A stretch of 64,000 nt of DNA from Acidobacteriota bacterium (GCA_021778845.1 JAJYBU010000008.1:1-64000); one strand, 5' to 3'. Counted from the first letter of the stretch, positions 18,570-27,527 are shown. The notes: generated by a model not told the origin, from the sequence alone. A program made the numbers and translations.

Positions 18570-20720
18570 ATGAAGACCTACGCGAACACCGAACTTCGCA
18601 ACATTGCCATCCTTGGCCACTCGCACAGCGGCAAAACCTCCCTCATCTCGGCGATGCTCAGCACCGCAAAGATGCCCGCCGTCACCGACAACGGCTCCCC
18701 CGTCACCGCCTACGACGAAGAAGAGATCGCCCGCGGCATGACCATGTCCAACGCCGTCGCCTTCGCCGAGTGGAGCGGCATCAAGATCAACTTCATCGAC
18801 ACTCCCGGCTTCCACATGTTCGTCCACGAAGCCCGCTCCGCCATGCTCCCCGCCGAAGCCGCCGTCGTCCTCATCAACGCCCAGACCGGCATCGAATCCG
18901 TCACCCAGACCGTCTGGAACTTCGCCGCCGAGCTCAATCTCCCGCGCATCCTCGTCATCAACCAGGCCGACCATCCCAAGGCCGACTCCGCCACCAGCCG
19001 CCTTGAAATGATCGAGGCCATGCGCGACCGCTGGGGCCGCCATGTCATCCCCGTCCAGCTCCCCATCATCGACGCCAACGGCTTCCACGGCGTCATCGAT
19101 CTCGTCACCATGGAGGCCTTCCTCTACACCCCGCACGGCGACGGCACCGGCACCCGCGGCCCCATCCCCGCCGCCCTCGAAGCCGAAGCCAGGGCCGCGC
19201 ACGAGGCCCTCGTCGAACTCGTCGCCGAAGGCAAGGACGAGCTCATGGAAGAGTTCTTCAACGTCGGCACCATCCCCCTCGACCACCTCATCCAGGCCAT
19301 CCACGAAGCCATCCGCGAAGACAAAATCTTCCCCGTCCTCTACACCAACAGCCTCGGCAACGTCGGCACCGATCACCTCCTCGACTTCATCAAGGACTAC
19401 ATCCCCTCCCCGCACGAGCGCCCGCCGGTCCCCGCCCACAGCCCGCTCCGCGCCCCCAAATCCACCGGCAACGGCAACGGCTGCATCACCACCGACGCTC
19501 CCGCCGACGACACCATCCTCCGCCCCGTCACCGACACCGAGCCCGCCACCATCTACGTCTACAAAACCCTCGTTGACCCCTTCGCCGGCCGCATCTCTTT
19601 CTTCAAAGTCATCAGCGGCTGCATCCGCAACGACGCCACGCTCGAAAACTACGCCCGCGGCGAATCCGAGCGCCTCAGCCACATCGGCATCATGCAGGGC
19701 CGCAAGCTCGTCGAGGTCCCCGAGCTTCACGCCGGCGACCTCGGCGTCGTCGCCAAGCTCCGCGTCACGCAAACCGGCGACACCCTCGGCGCGCGCGGCC
19801 AGGACCTCCGCATCGACCCCCTCCCCACCCCCGAGCCCGCCATGACCTACGCCATCGAGCCCAAATCCCGCGCCGACGAAGACAAGCTCGCCCCCGCCCT
19901 CCACAAGCTCATGGAAGAGGATCTCCTCCTCCGCTTCTACCGCGACCCCCAGACCAACGACTTCCTCCTCGCCGGTGCCGGCCAGCTCCACATCGAGTCC
20001 ATCGTCTCCAAACTCCGCCGCCGCTACCACACCGAAGTCACCCTCAAATCTCCCAAAGTCCCCTACCGCGAGACCGTCCGCACCACCGCCACCGGCCACG
20101 GCCGTCACAAGAAGCAGAGCGGAGGCCACGGCCAGTTCGGCGACTGCAAGATCCGCATCGAACCTCTCCCGCGCGGCGGCGGCTTCCAGTTCGTCAACGA
20201 CATCTTCGGCGGCGCCATCCCCCGCGGCTTCGTCCCCGCCATCGAAAAGGGCATCCTCGAAACCGCCATCCGCGGCCACCTCGCCGGCTACCCCATGGTC
20301 GACTTCCGCGCCACCGTCTTCGATGGCAGCTACCACGACGTCGACTCCAGCGAAATGGCCTTCAAGATCGCCGGCCGCCTCGCCTTCCGCGCCTGCATGG
20401 AGACCGCGAAGCCCGCTCTCCTCGAACCCATCATGCGCGTAGAAATCGACATCCCCGACGACGCCGCCGGCGCCGTAGTCGGCGATCTCAACAGCCGCCG
20501 CGGCCGCATCCAGGGCATGGAAACCCAGGGCCGCCAGGCCATCGTCAGCGCCCAGGTCCCCCTCGCCGAGATGCTCACCTACGGCACCATCTTAACCTCC
20601 ATGACCCACGGCCAGGGCAGCTACCACATGGAGATGGACCACTACGACTTCGTCCCCGCCGCCCTTGCCGAAAAGATCATCTCCAGCAGCAAACGTCCCG
20701 TAGAGGTCGAAGAAGACTAG
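18570..20720 (+). CDS. Elongation factor G-like protein (EF-G2-type paralogue)
   Basis: 716-aa translational GTPase with all five EF-G domains. The P-loop is GHSHSGKTS, where housekeeping EF-G has AHIDAGKTT; switch I has EEEIARGMTM and switch II DTPGF. The G4 guanine-specificity motif is NQAD, not NKxD, an unusual change. Domain IV keeps the GGHGQFGD loop region. The pattern fits the EF-G-like group exemplified by Thermus EF-G2, whose ribosomal role is unclear. GGAG precedes the ATG. The following intergenic region carries a hexamer repeat; the gene appears monocistronic. Confidence 0.85.
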   Translation: MKTYANTELRNIAILGHSHSGKTSLISAMLSTAKMPAVTDNGSPVTAYDEEEIARGMTMSNAVAFAEWSGIKINFIDTPGFHMFVHEARSAMLPAEAAVVLINAQTGIESVTQTVWNFAAELNLPRILVINQADHPKADSATSRLEMIEAMRDRWGRHVIPVQLPIIDANGFHGVIDLVTMEAFLYTPHGDGTGTRGPIPAALEAEARAAHEALVELVAEGKDELMEEFFNVGTIPLDHLIQAIHEAIREDKIFPVLYTNSLGNVGTDHLLDFIKDYIPSPHERPPVPAHSPLRAPKSTGNGNGCITTDAPADDTILRPVTDTEPATIYVYKTLVDPFAGRISFFKVISGCIRNDATLENYARGESERLSHIGIMQGRKLVEVPELHAGDLGVVAKLRVTQTGDTLGARGQDLRIDPLPTPEPAMTYAIEPKSRADEDKLAPALHKLMEEDLLLRFYRDPQTNDFLLAGAGQLHIESIVSKLRRRYHTEVTLKSPKVPYRETVRTTATGHGRHKKQSGGHGQFGDCKIRIEPLPRGGGFQFVNDIFGGAIPRGFVPAIEKGILETAIRGHLAGYPMVDFRATVFDGSYHDVDSSEMAFKIAGRLAFRACMETAKPALLEPIMRVEIDIPDDAAGAVVGDLNSRRGRIQGMETQGRQAIVSAQVPLAEMLTYGTILTSMTHGQGSYHMEMDHYDFVPAALAEKIISSSKRPVEVEED

Positions 20721-20746
20721 CGCACCCGGCCCTCCCCAACCCCGTC

Positions 20747-20945
<199 letters not shown>

Positions 20946-21022
20946 CATCGCCACTCATGACAGCATCGCCGTCACGAGTGGTAGTGATGCTCCCACACCC
21001 ATCCCCTCGCTACAATCTTCCT

Positions 21023-21265
21023 ATGCACGAAGTCATCGTCTACTCCCGGGTCGGCTGCCACCTCTGCGACGTCGTCAAGGACACCCTCGCGCAGCTCGAA
21101 ACCGAGGCTGCCTTCCACTGGCGCGTGGTCGACATCGACGCCGACCCCGACCTCCGCCAGCTCTACAACGACCAGGTCCCTGTCGTCTTCATCGACGGCC
21201 GCAAGGCCTTCAAGTACCACATGGACAGCGCCCAATTCCTCCGCGCCCTGGCCGCCCGGCATTAG
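21023..21265 (+). CDS. Glutaredoxin family protein
   Basis: 80-aa thioredoxin-fold protein, with redox-active CHLC (residues 12-15) in YSRVGCHLCDVV and the cis-proline region QVPVVFIDGRKAF. It belongs to the DUF836/glutaredoxin-like group that is common in Acidobacteria and Deinococcus-Thermus. The start at 21023 places the first beta strand correctly; an upstream ATG at 20957 would add an unlikely Pro/Ser-rich tail. No Shine-Dalgarno sequence is obvious. Likely a cytoplasmic thiol-disulfide exchanger. Confidence 0.8.
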   Translation: MHEVIVYSRVGCHLCDVVKDTLAQLETEAAFHWRVVDIDADPDLRQLYNDQVPVVFIDGRKAFKYHMDSAQFLRALAARH

Positions 21266-21426
21266 TTCGGGGCCTGCATCCCTCCTCGGCGTCCACCGAA
21301 CGGTTGCAGAGCCTCTCGCCTCTGCCTCCCACCGCAAGACAGAGGTTCACCGGGACCCTCAGCCCGGGCCGTTCAGCGCGCTCACCCTTGCCGCCTTCCG
21401 GCAACGAAGGCGAGCGCACCAGCCGT

Positions 21427-21642
21427 TTAGTGCGAATCCCCATCGTGATCCACGTCGACACTCGCTGGTGGCGCCGTCGCCGCATGGCTTAGCGAAACCG
21501 TATCCGTGGGCATTTGCGACGAGGATGAAGACGATGCGGCCGTTGCAGAGGACGAAGACGATGCCACGGCTGCCGGAGCAGCCTTCTGCGTCTCGGCCAG
21601 CATGGCGGTTTGGGCGGCGGAACTGATAGCTTGCAAATTCAT
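21427..21642 (-). CDS. Small Ala/Ser-rich protein, function unknown
   Basis: 71 aa read from an ATG with a very good Shine-Dalgarno sequence (GGAGG, about 8 bases upstream on the minus strand). The first 20 residues (MNLQAISSAAQTAMLAETQK) could form a helix. The middle is a run of Ser/Ala, and the C-terminus is acidic (VDVDHDGDSH), possibly metal-binding. No family is recognised and there is no clear signal peptide. It lies between glutaredoxin and HAD genes on the opposite strand. The strong ribosome site is the main evidence. Confidence 0.5.
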   Translation of the reverse strand: MNLQAISSAAQTAMLAETQKAAPAAVASSSSSATAASSSSSSQMPTDTVSLSHAATAPPASVDVDHDGDSH

Positions 21643-21802
21643 AGGAATTACCTCCACAAGGGTTATCGGCCTGCAGCCTGATCTGTTCAGCCCTGGCGAG
21701 ATGAAGTTATCGTCATCTCGCCGTGCGCCGGGCACGCCACTCAGCACACTCCCACCGTCATGAATGGCGTGGGGTTCCCGTCCCACCAAGTAAACTGGAC
21801 CC

Positions 21803-22417
21803 ATGACCCTCACCCTCCCCGAAGGCGACTTCAAGGCCTACCTCTTCGACTGCGACGGCACCATCGCCGACTCCATGCCTCTCCACTACATCGCCTGGGA
21901 CCGCGCCCTCCGCGAGTACGGCTGCACCTCCTTCACCGAGCAGCTCTTCTACGCCTGGGGTGGCCGGCCCGTCGACGACGTCGTCGCCGAGCTCAACCGC
22001 CGCGACCATCTCTCCATCCCCATCGCCGAGTTCGCCCACCGCAAGGAGAGCCTCTACTACGAGCGCCTCCACGAGATTCAGCCCGTCCCCGAGGTCCTTG
22101 AGCAGATCCGCCTCCAGCACGGCAAAATCCCCCTTGCCGTCGTCTCCGGCAGCACCCGCGAGTCCGTCGTCAAATCCCTCGAAGCCCTCAGCCTCCTCCC
22201 CCTCTTCGATACCCTCGTCTGCGCGGGCGATTATCAGCGCTCCAAACCCGCCCCCGACCCCTACCTCCTCGCCGCCTCCCGCCTCGGCGTCGCCCCCCAC
22301 CAATGCCTCGTCTTCGAGGACGCCGACATCGGCATCCAGTCCGCCACCGCCGCCGGCATGGCCTCCATCCGTATCGCACAGCCCCATGAACGCCCCGCAG
22401 CCGCAATTTCGCGCTAG
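21803..22417 (+). CDS. HAD-superfamily phosphatase, beta-phosphoglucomutase-like
   Basis: 204-aa haloacid-dehalogenase hydrolase. Motif I is FDCDGTIADS (nucleophile Asp in residues 16-18), motif II VVSGST, the motif III lysine is in RSKPAPDPYL and motif IV is VFEDADIGI. A helical C1 cap lies between motifs I and II, as in sugar-phosphate phosphatases and beta-phosphoglucomutase (YqaB type). Substrate cannot be deduced. It sits where infC would usually precede rpmI in many bacteria. Its stop is 8 bases before a 48-bp repeat. Confidence 0.85.
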   Translation: MTLTLPEGDFKAYLFDCDGTIADSMPLHYIAWDRALREYGCTSFTEQLFYAWGGRPVDDVVAELNRRDHLSIPIAEFAHRKESLYYERLHEIQPVPEVLEQIRLQHGKIPLAVVSGSTRESVVKSLEALSLLPLFDTLVCAGDYQRSKPAPDPYLLAASRLGVAPHQCLVFEDADIGIQSATAAGMASIRIAQPHERPAAAISR

Positions 22418-22424
22418 TGCAGCC

Positions 22425-22472
22425 CAAAACCATGCTGAAAGTGTCGAATTGCAGCCCAACATTGCGCTGAGA
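22425..22472 (+). repeat. 48-bp dispersed repeat, left copy of an inverted pair
   Basis: Begins CAAAACCATGCTGA, contains GTGTCGAATTGCAGCCCA and ends GCGCTGAGA. The reverse complement, 44 of 48 bases identical, lies at 23378-23425, so the two copies flank rpmI-rplT in inverted orientation. Confidence 0.8.
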
Positions 22473-22555
22473 TAGACATCAAAATCACGCATTTCCCCGA
22501 AAACATGCTATTCTGGATGAAGTTGTCCAATAGTACGTTTCCGTCAGGAATCACC

Positions 22556-22753
22556 ATGCCAAAGTTAAAAACCCACTCGGGCGCAGCCAAGCGCTTCAAA
22601 AAGACCGCCTCCGGCAAGTTCAAGCGCGGTCAGACGAAGATGCGCCACATCCTCACCTCGAAATCCAACCAGACCAAGTCCAAACTGGGCCGGATCGTGA
22701 TGGTTTCGAAGCAGGATACCCCGAAGGTCGCACGCATGTTGCCGTACGCCTAA
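22556..22753 (+). CDS. rpmI: 50S ribosomal protein L35
   Basis: 65-aa basic protein with the L35 signature [21 protein letters not shown] and the C-terminal [13 protein letters not shown]. The start at 22556 gives the universal N-terminus; an ATG at 22505 in the same frame is too long. AGGA lies just upstream. Part of the large subunit; followed by rplT after 175 bp. infC is not present upstream in the window. Confidence 0.97.
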   Translation: MPKLKTHSGAAKRFKKTASGKFKRGQTKMRHILTSKSNQTKSKLGRIVMVSKQDTPKVARMLPYA

Positions 22754-22825
22754 AGCGTTGCGAAAGCAAGAGTTATTCGAGTCAAGCCGCTGAAAAGCAA
22801 CGGGCCGTCCAAGCGTAAAGGCCCC

Positions 22826-22846
22826 TGGATTTACACAGTAAATCCA
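22826..22846 (+). promoter_or_regulatory. Hairpin in the rpmI-rplT spacer, possible L20 leader element
   Basis: Perfect 9-bp stem TGGATTTAC (22826-22834) and its complement (22838-22846) around ACA, in the 175-bp rpmI-rplT spacer. L20 is known to repress its own operon by binding leader RNA in other bacteria, so an RNA control element is plausible. No homology to a known leader was checked. Confidence 0.35.
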
Positions 22847-22928
22847 CTGAGATTCGAAGCAGCAAGCGAGTGAAGAGGCCTACCTTACCTCCAACCGCTA
22901 ACCGAAACACGCAAAAGGAGTTAGAGCC

Positions 22929-23312
22929 ATGCCCCGTGTCAAACGGAGTACCAAACGCAACGACCGCCGCAAGAAGATCCTCAAGCGCGCCAGCGGTTAT
23001 TTCCTCACAAAATCAAAGCTTTACCAGGCAGCCCAGGAAGCCGTCGAGCGCGGACTCAAGTTCGCCTACATCGGCCGCAAGCAGAAGAAGCGCCAGTTCC
23101 GCTCGCTCTGGATTGTGCGCATCAACGCCGCCTGTAAGCTCAATGGAATGAGCTACTCCACCTTCATCAACGGCCTCAAGAAGGCAGGCATCGGCCTCGA
23201 TCGCAAGGTCCTTTCCGACATCGCCTCCAACGACGCCGCCGGTTTCACCGCTCTCACCGTCTCGGCCAAGAGCGCCCTCGAAGCCGCCAAGAAGGCCCGC
23301 GCCACCGCGTAA
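22929..23312 (+). CDS. rplT: 50S ribosomal protein L20
   Basis: 127-aa protein with the L20 N-terminus [19 protein letters not shown], the [24 protein letters not shown] helix and [20 protein letters not shown]. It binds 23S rRNA early in large-subunit assembly. AAAAGGAG precedes the ATG. About 10 residues of Ala/Lys-rich extension at the C-terminus are normal for high-GC bacteria. A strong terminator follows. Confidence 0.97.
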   Translation: MPRVKRSTKRNDRRKKILKRASGYFLTKSKLYQAAQEAVERGLKFAYIGRKQKKRQFRSLWIVRINAACKLNGMSYSTFINGLKKAGIGLDRKVLSDIASNDAAGFTALTVSAKSALEAAKKARATA

Positions 23313-23326
23313 AAACCATCCGCACG

Positions 23327-23369
23327 AAACACGAAAGACGCGGCAAATGCCCGCGTCTTTCGTGTTTTT
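23327..23369 (+). terminator. Rho-independent terminator of rpmI-rplT
   Basis: Perfect 17-bp stem AAACACGAAAGACGCGG (23327-23343) with its complement at 23351-23367, 7-base loop, and a T-run formed by GTTTTT at the end of the stem. Confidence 0.88.
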
Positions 23370-23377
23370 CGCGTACC

Positions 23378-23425
23378 TCTCAGCGCAATTCTGGGCTGCA
23401 ATTCGACACTCTCAGCACGGTTTTG
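23378..23425 (-). repeat. 48-bp dispersed repeat, right copy of an inverted pair
   Basis: Reverse complement of 22425-22472 with four mismatches. It begins TCTCAGCGCAATTCTGGG and ends CAGCACGGTTTTG, starting 8 bases after the rplT terminator. Confidence 0.8.
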
Positions 23426-23466
23426 CTACGCACCCCCTCCCCTCCGCCGGACGCTACACTAGCGAC

Positions 23467-24432
23467 ATGAATTTTTCCCGCTTCCCGGCGCTCGCTACGC
23501 TGATCTTCTGCGGCCTTCCCCCACTCGCCGCGCAGGTCTCCCCGCCAGCCTCCCAGCCCGCGACCCAGCAGGCTCCCCTGCAGGCTCCCCTGCAAATCGC
23601 CATCACCTTTGACGACCTCCCGGCGCACGGGCCGCTGCCGCCCGGCGAGTTCCGCCCCGAGCCCATCCGCTCCATCCTCAAGACGCTGAAGGCCGAGCGA
23701 CTGCCGCCGGTCTACGGCTTCGTCAACGGCTTTCGCGTGGCCGAGTATCCCTACCAGATCGAACTTCTCCGCGAGTGGATCGCCTCGGGCAACGCGCTGG
23801 GCAGCCACACCTGGTCACACCCGGCGCTCGATAAGATGTCGGCGAAGAAGTACATTGCCAACATCGCCGAGAACGAGCCGCTGCTCAAGAAAGTCGATCC
23901 GCACGGCGACTGGCACTGGTTCCGCTACCCTTACCTCGAAGAGGGCAACACGCTCGAAAAGCGCGACGCCGTGCGCGGTTATCTCTTCGACCATCAGTAC
24001 AAGATTGCCGACGTCACGCTGGACTTCGGCGACTACCTGTGGAACGACACGTACGCGCGCTGTGCCGTCCGCCATGATGAGACCTCCATCGCCTCCCTCC
24101 ACGACAGTTATCTGGCCACCGCCGACGAGTACATCACTTACTCGCGCACCCTATCGCAGCGTCTCTACGGCCGCGACATTCCTTACGTTCTGCTGTTGCA
24201 CGTCGGCGCGTTCGACGCCAGAATGCTGCCCGACCTCATCGCGCTCTTTCGCCGGCGCGGTTTCCAGTTCGTCACGCTTCCGCAGGCTGAGTCCGACGCG
24301 GCGTACAGCGTCGATCCGAAGGTCGCGTATCCCGGCGGCGGGCTGCTGATCGAACTCACCGCGAGCGCACGCAACGTAAACACACCCGACGCAAGCGAGC
24401 CCGAGGCGCAGCTTAACCGCATGTGCCGTTGA
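23467..24432 (+). CDS. Polysaccharide deacetylase family protein (NodB domain), secreted
   Basis: 321 aa with a short signal peptide (ALATLIFCGLPPLAAQ). The NodB domain has motif 1 TFDDLP (catalytic/metal Asp), motif 2 GSHTWSHP (two His ligands), a motif 3-like FRYPYLEEGN and a C-terminal LLLHVGAFDA. Family members remove N-acetyl or O-acetyl groups from chitin, peptidoglycan or xylan. The spacing between motifs is typical. The start at 23467 is chosen because it begins the signal sequence. The substrate is not predictable from sequence alone. Confidence 0.85.
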   Translation: MNFSRFPALATLIFCGLPPLAAQVSPPASQPATQQAPLQAPLQIAITFDDLPAHGPLPPGEFRPEPIRSILKTLKAERLPPVYGFVNGFRVAEYPYQIELLREWIASGNALGSHTWSHPALDKMSAKKYIANIAENEPLLKKVDPHGDWHWFRYPYLEEGNTLEKRDAVRGYLFDHQYKIADVTLDFGDYLWNDTYARCAVRHDETSIASLHDSYLATADEYITYSRTLSQRLYGRDIPYVLLLHVGAFDARMLPDLIALFRRRGFQFVTLPQAESDAAYSVDPKVAYPGGGLLIELTASARNVNTPDASEPEAQLNRMCR

Positions 24433-24503
24433 AGCCGTGCGGTGTTCGGATTCTACCTGCAAAAAGTCAGAACCTTGCGTGGTGCGCTGCACGTCCAATC
24501 TCC

Positions 24504-25265
24504 ATGAACATCACGGGTAACACCATTCTCATCACTGGCGGAGGCTCGGGCATTGGCCGCGGCCTAGCCGAAGCACTTCAAGCATTGGGCAACCAGGTCG
24601 TCATCGCTGGTCGCCGCAAGGCCGCATTGGAGGAGACTGTTGCCGCGAACCCCGGCATGAAGTTCCTCACGCTGGACATCGAAGACCGCATGGCCATTCG
24701 CTCCTTCGCCACTCGCGTGGCCTCGGAGTTTCCAACGCTCAACGTCCTGATCAATAACGCAGGGATCATGCGGCCTGAAGACCTGCTGGCGCAGCAGCAC
24801 GACCTGGCCGACGCCGAGGCGATCATCGCGACCAACCTGCTCGGGCCCATCCGGCTCACGGCTGCGCTGTTGCCCCTGCTACGCAAGCAGGCGCACTCGA
24901 CGATCATCAACGTGACATCGGGACTGGCCTTTGTTCCGCTGGCGCATACGCCCACGTACAATGCGACGAAGGCGGCCATCCACTCCTACACGCTCTCGCT
25001 GCGCTATCAACTGCGAAAGAGCACCACCGAAGTACTCGAGATCATCCCGCCCTATGTGCAGACCGACCTGATGGATGGTGCGGAAGATCCGCGTGCGATG
25101 CCGTTGAAGGATTACCTCGCAGAGACAATAGAGTTGCTGAAGACGCAGCCCACTCCGCAGGAGATTTGTGTGGAGAGAGTGCGCGGCCTTCGGTTCGCTG
25201 CGGAGAACGGAAACTTCGACGCCGTCTTCCAGGGGCTGAATACCGCTCGACCTGACGGTCACTAA
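24504..25265 (+). CDS. Short-chain dehydrogenase/reductase, DltE-like
   Basis: 253-aa NAD(P)-dependent oxidoreductase. The cofactor motif is TGGGSGIG (residues 10-17), the NNAG motif is intact and the catalytic Ser-Tyr-Lys is seen in TSGLAFVPLAHTPTYNATKAA. The sequence resembles the 'SDR family oxidoreductase, DltE' group. The Arg in AGRRK after strand 2 suggests NADPH preference. ATG at 24504 gives the canonical N-terminus. The substrate is unknown; the next two genes encode another oxidase/reductase pair. Confidence 0.85.
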   Translation: MNITGNTILITGGGSGIGRGLAEALQALGNQVVIAGRRKAALEETVAANPGMKFLTLDIEDRMAIRSFATRVASEFPTLNVLINNAGIMRPEDLLAQQHDLADAEAIIATNLLGPIRLTAALLPLLRKQAHSTIINVTSGLAFVPLAHTPTYNATKAAIHSYTLSLRYQLRKSTTEVLEIIPPYVQTDLMDGAEDPRAMPLKDYLAETIELLKTQPTPQEICVERVRGLRFAAENGNFDAVFQGLNTARPDGH

Positions 25266-25312
25266 TCGATGTCTCTGCGGAGCGAGGGCGGCGTATCGGC
25301 TATCCTGTAGGT

Positions 25313-26716
25313 ATGTCTTCCTCCGCAGAGCTTGATTTCCATACGCCGCAGCCAGACGCGGCCAGCAACAAGCCGGACGGCCCGCCGCCCTTCGAATCGT
25401 GGGGCCGCTATCCCGCATACCAGGCAGAGCTGAAACACCTGCACTGGCAGGGAGATTTTCCGCGCGCCATCGACGGCGTGCATCACGGTGCGCTGGCCGT
25501 GGGCATGGGCCGCAGCTATGGCGACGTCTGCCTGCTGAAGGACGGCACACTGCTGGAGACGACGTCGATGAACCGGCTGCTGGGCTTCGATCCGGCCACT
25601 GGCCTGCTCACCGCAGAGTCCGGCATTACGCTGGCGCAGATCCTCGACTTCGCCGTGCCACGCGGCTACTTCCTTCCCGTCACGCCGGGCACCAAGTACG
25701 TCACGCTGGGCGGCGCCATCGCCAACGACATCCACGGCAAGAACCACCACCACGCCGGAACCTTTGGCTGCCACGTGACGCAGTTCGAACTGGTGCGCTC
25801 CGATGGCCGCCGCCTCTTCTGCACGCCCACGGAGAACTCCGATTATTACTCTGCGACCATCGGCGGGCTGGGCCTCACGGGCGTCATCACGTGGGCACAG
25901 TTGCGGCTCAAGCCCATCGTCAGCCGCAAGATCGACTACCAGGGAATCCAGTTCCACGGCATCGATGAGTTCCTCGAACTCACGCGCCAGGCTGAGCACA
26001 ACGAGTACACCGTGAGCTGGGTCGATGTGACGTCAACGGGGAAGAATTTCTGCCGCGGCATCTTTATGCAGGGCGATCACTCGCAGGTGCCGGCACCGCT
26101 GAGACCATCGCCGAAGCCGAAGCTCGTGTTTCCGATGGAGCTTCCCGGCTTCGCGCTCAACGGGTTTACTGTCGGCACATTCAACGCGCTGTTCTTCAAC
26201 AAGCAGATCAAGAAGCGCGTCACCACGCAGCCGGACTACGAGCCGTTTTTCTATCCGCTCGACGCCGTGCTGAAGTGGAACAAGATGTATGGCAAGCGCG
26301 GCCTGCTGCAGTTTCAGTATGCGATTCCGTGGGAGCATGCGCGCGAGGGTACCGTGGCGATTCTGCAAGCCGTGGCGAAGTCTGGACTGGCGAGCTTTCT
26401 CGCGGTGCTGAAGGCGTTTGGCGACGTTCCTTCGCCTGGCATGATGAGCTTTCCGAAGCCCGGCATTACGCTCGCACTCGACTTTCCGATCAAGCCCGAG
26501 AAGAGCTTTGCGCTCTTCGACCGTCTGGCGCAGATGACCAATGAGTTTGGTGGCCGGCTGTATCCTGCGAAGGACGCGCGCATGACCAGCGCACAGTTTC
26601 AGACCTTCTATCCGCAGTGGGAGCGGTTCGCGCGCTACAAGGATCCGGCGCTGACGTCGGGTTTATGGGAGCGCGTCGTTGGCGGCCAACTGGGTGTTCG
26701 CGGAGGTGGCCGATGA
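25313..26716 (+). CDS. FAD-linked oxidase, DprE1-like (decaprenylphosphoryl-ribose 2-epimerase oxidase)
   Basis: 467 aa. The N-terminal PCMH-type FAD domain shows GMGRSYGDVCL, TPGTKYVTLGGAIANDIHGKNHHHAGTFG and GGLGLTGVITWAQL, all hallmarks of DprE1. The substrate domain lies beyond residue 200. DprE1 oxidises polyprenylphosphoryl-ribose at C2' as the first step of epimerisation to arabinose. The gene overlaps the next by ATGA, and that gene encodes a DprE2-like reductase, so the pair is probably a functional epimerase. Whether the substrate is ribose-linked in this organism is unknown. Confidence 0.85.
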   Translation: MSSSAELDFHTPQPDAASNKPDGPPPFESWGRYPAYQAELKHLHWQGDFPRAIDGVHHGALAVGMGRSYGDVCLLKDGTLLETTSMNRLLGFDPATGLLTAESGITLAQILDFAVPRGYFLPVTPGTKYVTLGGAIANDIHGKNHHHAGTFGCHVTQFELVRSDGRRLFCTPTENSDYYSATIGGLGLTGVITWAQLRLKPIVSRKIDYQGIQFHGIDEFLELTRQAEHNEYTVSWVDVTSTGKNFCRGIFMQGDHSQVPAPLRPSPKPKLVFPMELPGFALNGFTVGTFNALFFNKQIKKRVTTQPDYEPFFYPLDAVLKWNKMYGKRGLLQFQYAIPWEHAREGTVAILQAVAKSGLASFLAVLKAFGDVPSPGMMSFPKPGITLALDFPIKPEKSFALFDRLAQMTNEFGGRLYPAKDARMTSAQFQTFYPQWERFARYKDPALTSGLWERVVGGQLGVRGGGR

Positions 26717-27525
26717 GCACTGCGCCCACCCCTGAGCAGCCTCTCGCTCTGCGTACGGAGCGCTCGTCCGGCAACGGGCCACACGCGCCGAAACGCATCC
26801 TCGTGCTCGGTGCAACGTCGGGGATTGCGGAGGCCTGCGTTCGTCTCTGGGCCGCGCGCGGCGACAGCCTCTACCTCGTTGCGCGCAATGCCGACCGGCT
26901 CGCCGCGGTCGCCGCCGACGCGCGTACCCGCGGTGCTGCGTTGGTGGATACGGCAGTGGTGAACCTCGACGACACCGCCGCGCATCCGGAGATGCTGGCC
27001 CACGCGATCAACTCAATGGGCGGGCTCGACATCGCTTTCCTCGCGCTAGGCGTGCTGGGCGACCAACAGCAGGCGGAGCGCAACTTCGCTACCGCCAGCC
27101 AGATTCTGCACACCAACTTCAATGCTCCGGTGAGCCTGCTCACGTGGCTTGCGAACTACGCGGCGCAGCGCCACGCGGGAACGCTGGCCGTGCTGTCGTC
27201 GGTGGCTGGCGAGCGTGGGCGCAAATCGAACTACGTGTACGGGAGCTCGAAGGCTGGGCTTACCGCGTTTGTGGATGGCCTGCGCAATCGCATCGACCGC
27301 GAGGGCGTGCGCGTGATCACGATCAAGCCTGGCCCGGTGCGCACGGCGATGACCGAGAACATGAAGGGCAGTGCGAAGTTCGCGGACGTCGAAGCCGTCG
27401 CGGCAACGCTCGTCAAGGTCATCGACAAGGGCTCGGATGTGGTGTACGTGCCGGGCATCTGGCGCATCATCATGGCGGTGATCCGGGCCATTCCGGAGCG
27501 CATCTTTAAGAAGCTCAGCCTGTAA
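26713..27525 (+). CDS. SDR-family reductase, DprE2-like
   Basis: 270-aa short-chain reductase with cofactor motif VLGATSGIAEA and the catalytic Ser-Tyr-Lys (SSVAGERGRKSNYVYGSSKAG). A C-terminal amphipathic tail (RIIMAVIRAIPERIFKKLSL) resembles the membrane-associated end of DprE2. The start codon overlaps the preceding stop (ATGA), indicating translational coupling. In mycobacteria DprE2 reduces the 2'-keto intermediate made by DprE1. The first about 30 residues are Pro/Ser-rich and poorly conserved. Confidence 0.85.
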   Translation: MSTAPTPEQPLALRTERSSGNGPHAPKRILVLGATSGIAEACVRLWAARGDSLYLVARNADRLAAVAADARTRGAALVDTAVVNLDDTAAHPEMLAHAINSMGGLDIAFLALGVLGDQQQAERNFATASQILHTNFNAPVSLLTWLANYAAQRHAGTLAVLSSVAGERGRKSNYVYGSSKAGLTAFVDGLRNRIDREGVRVITIKPGPVRTAMTENMKGSAKFADVEAVAATLVKVIDKGSDVVYVPGIWRIIMAVIRAIPERIFKKLSL

Positions 27526-27527
27526 GC

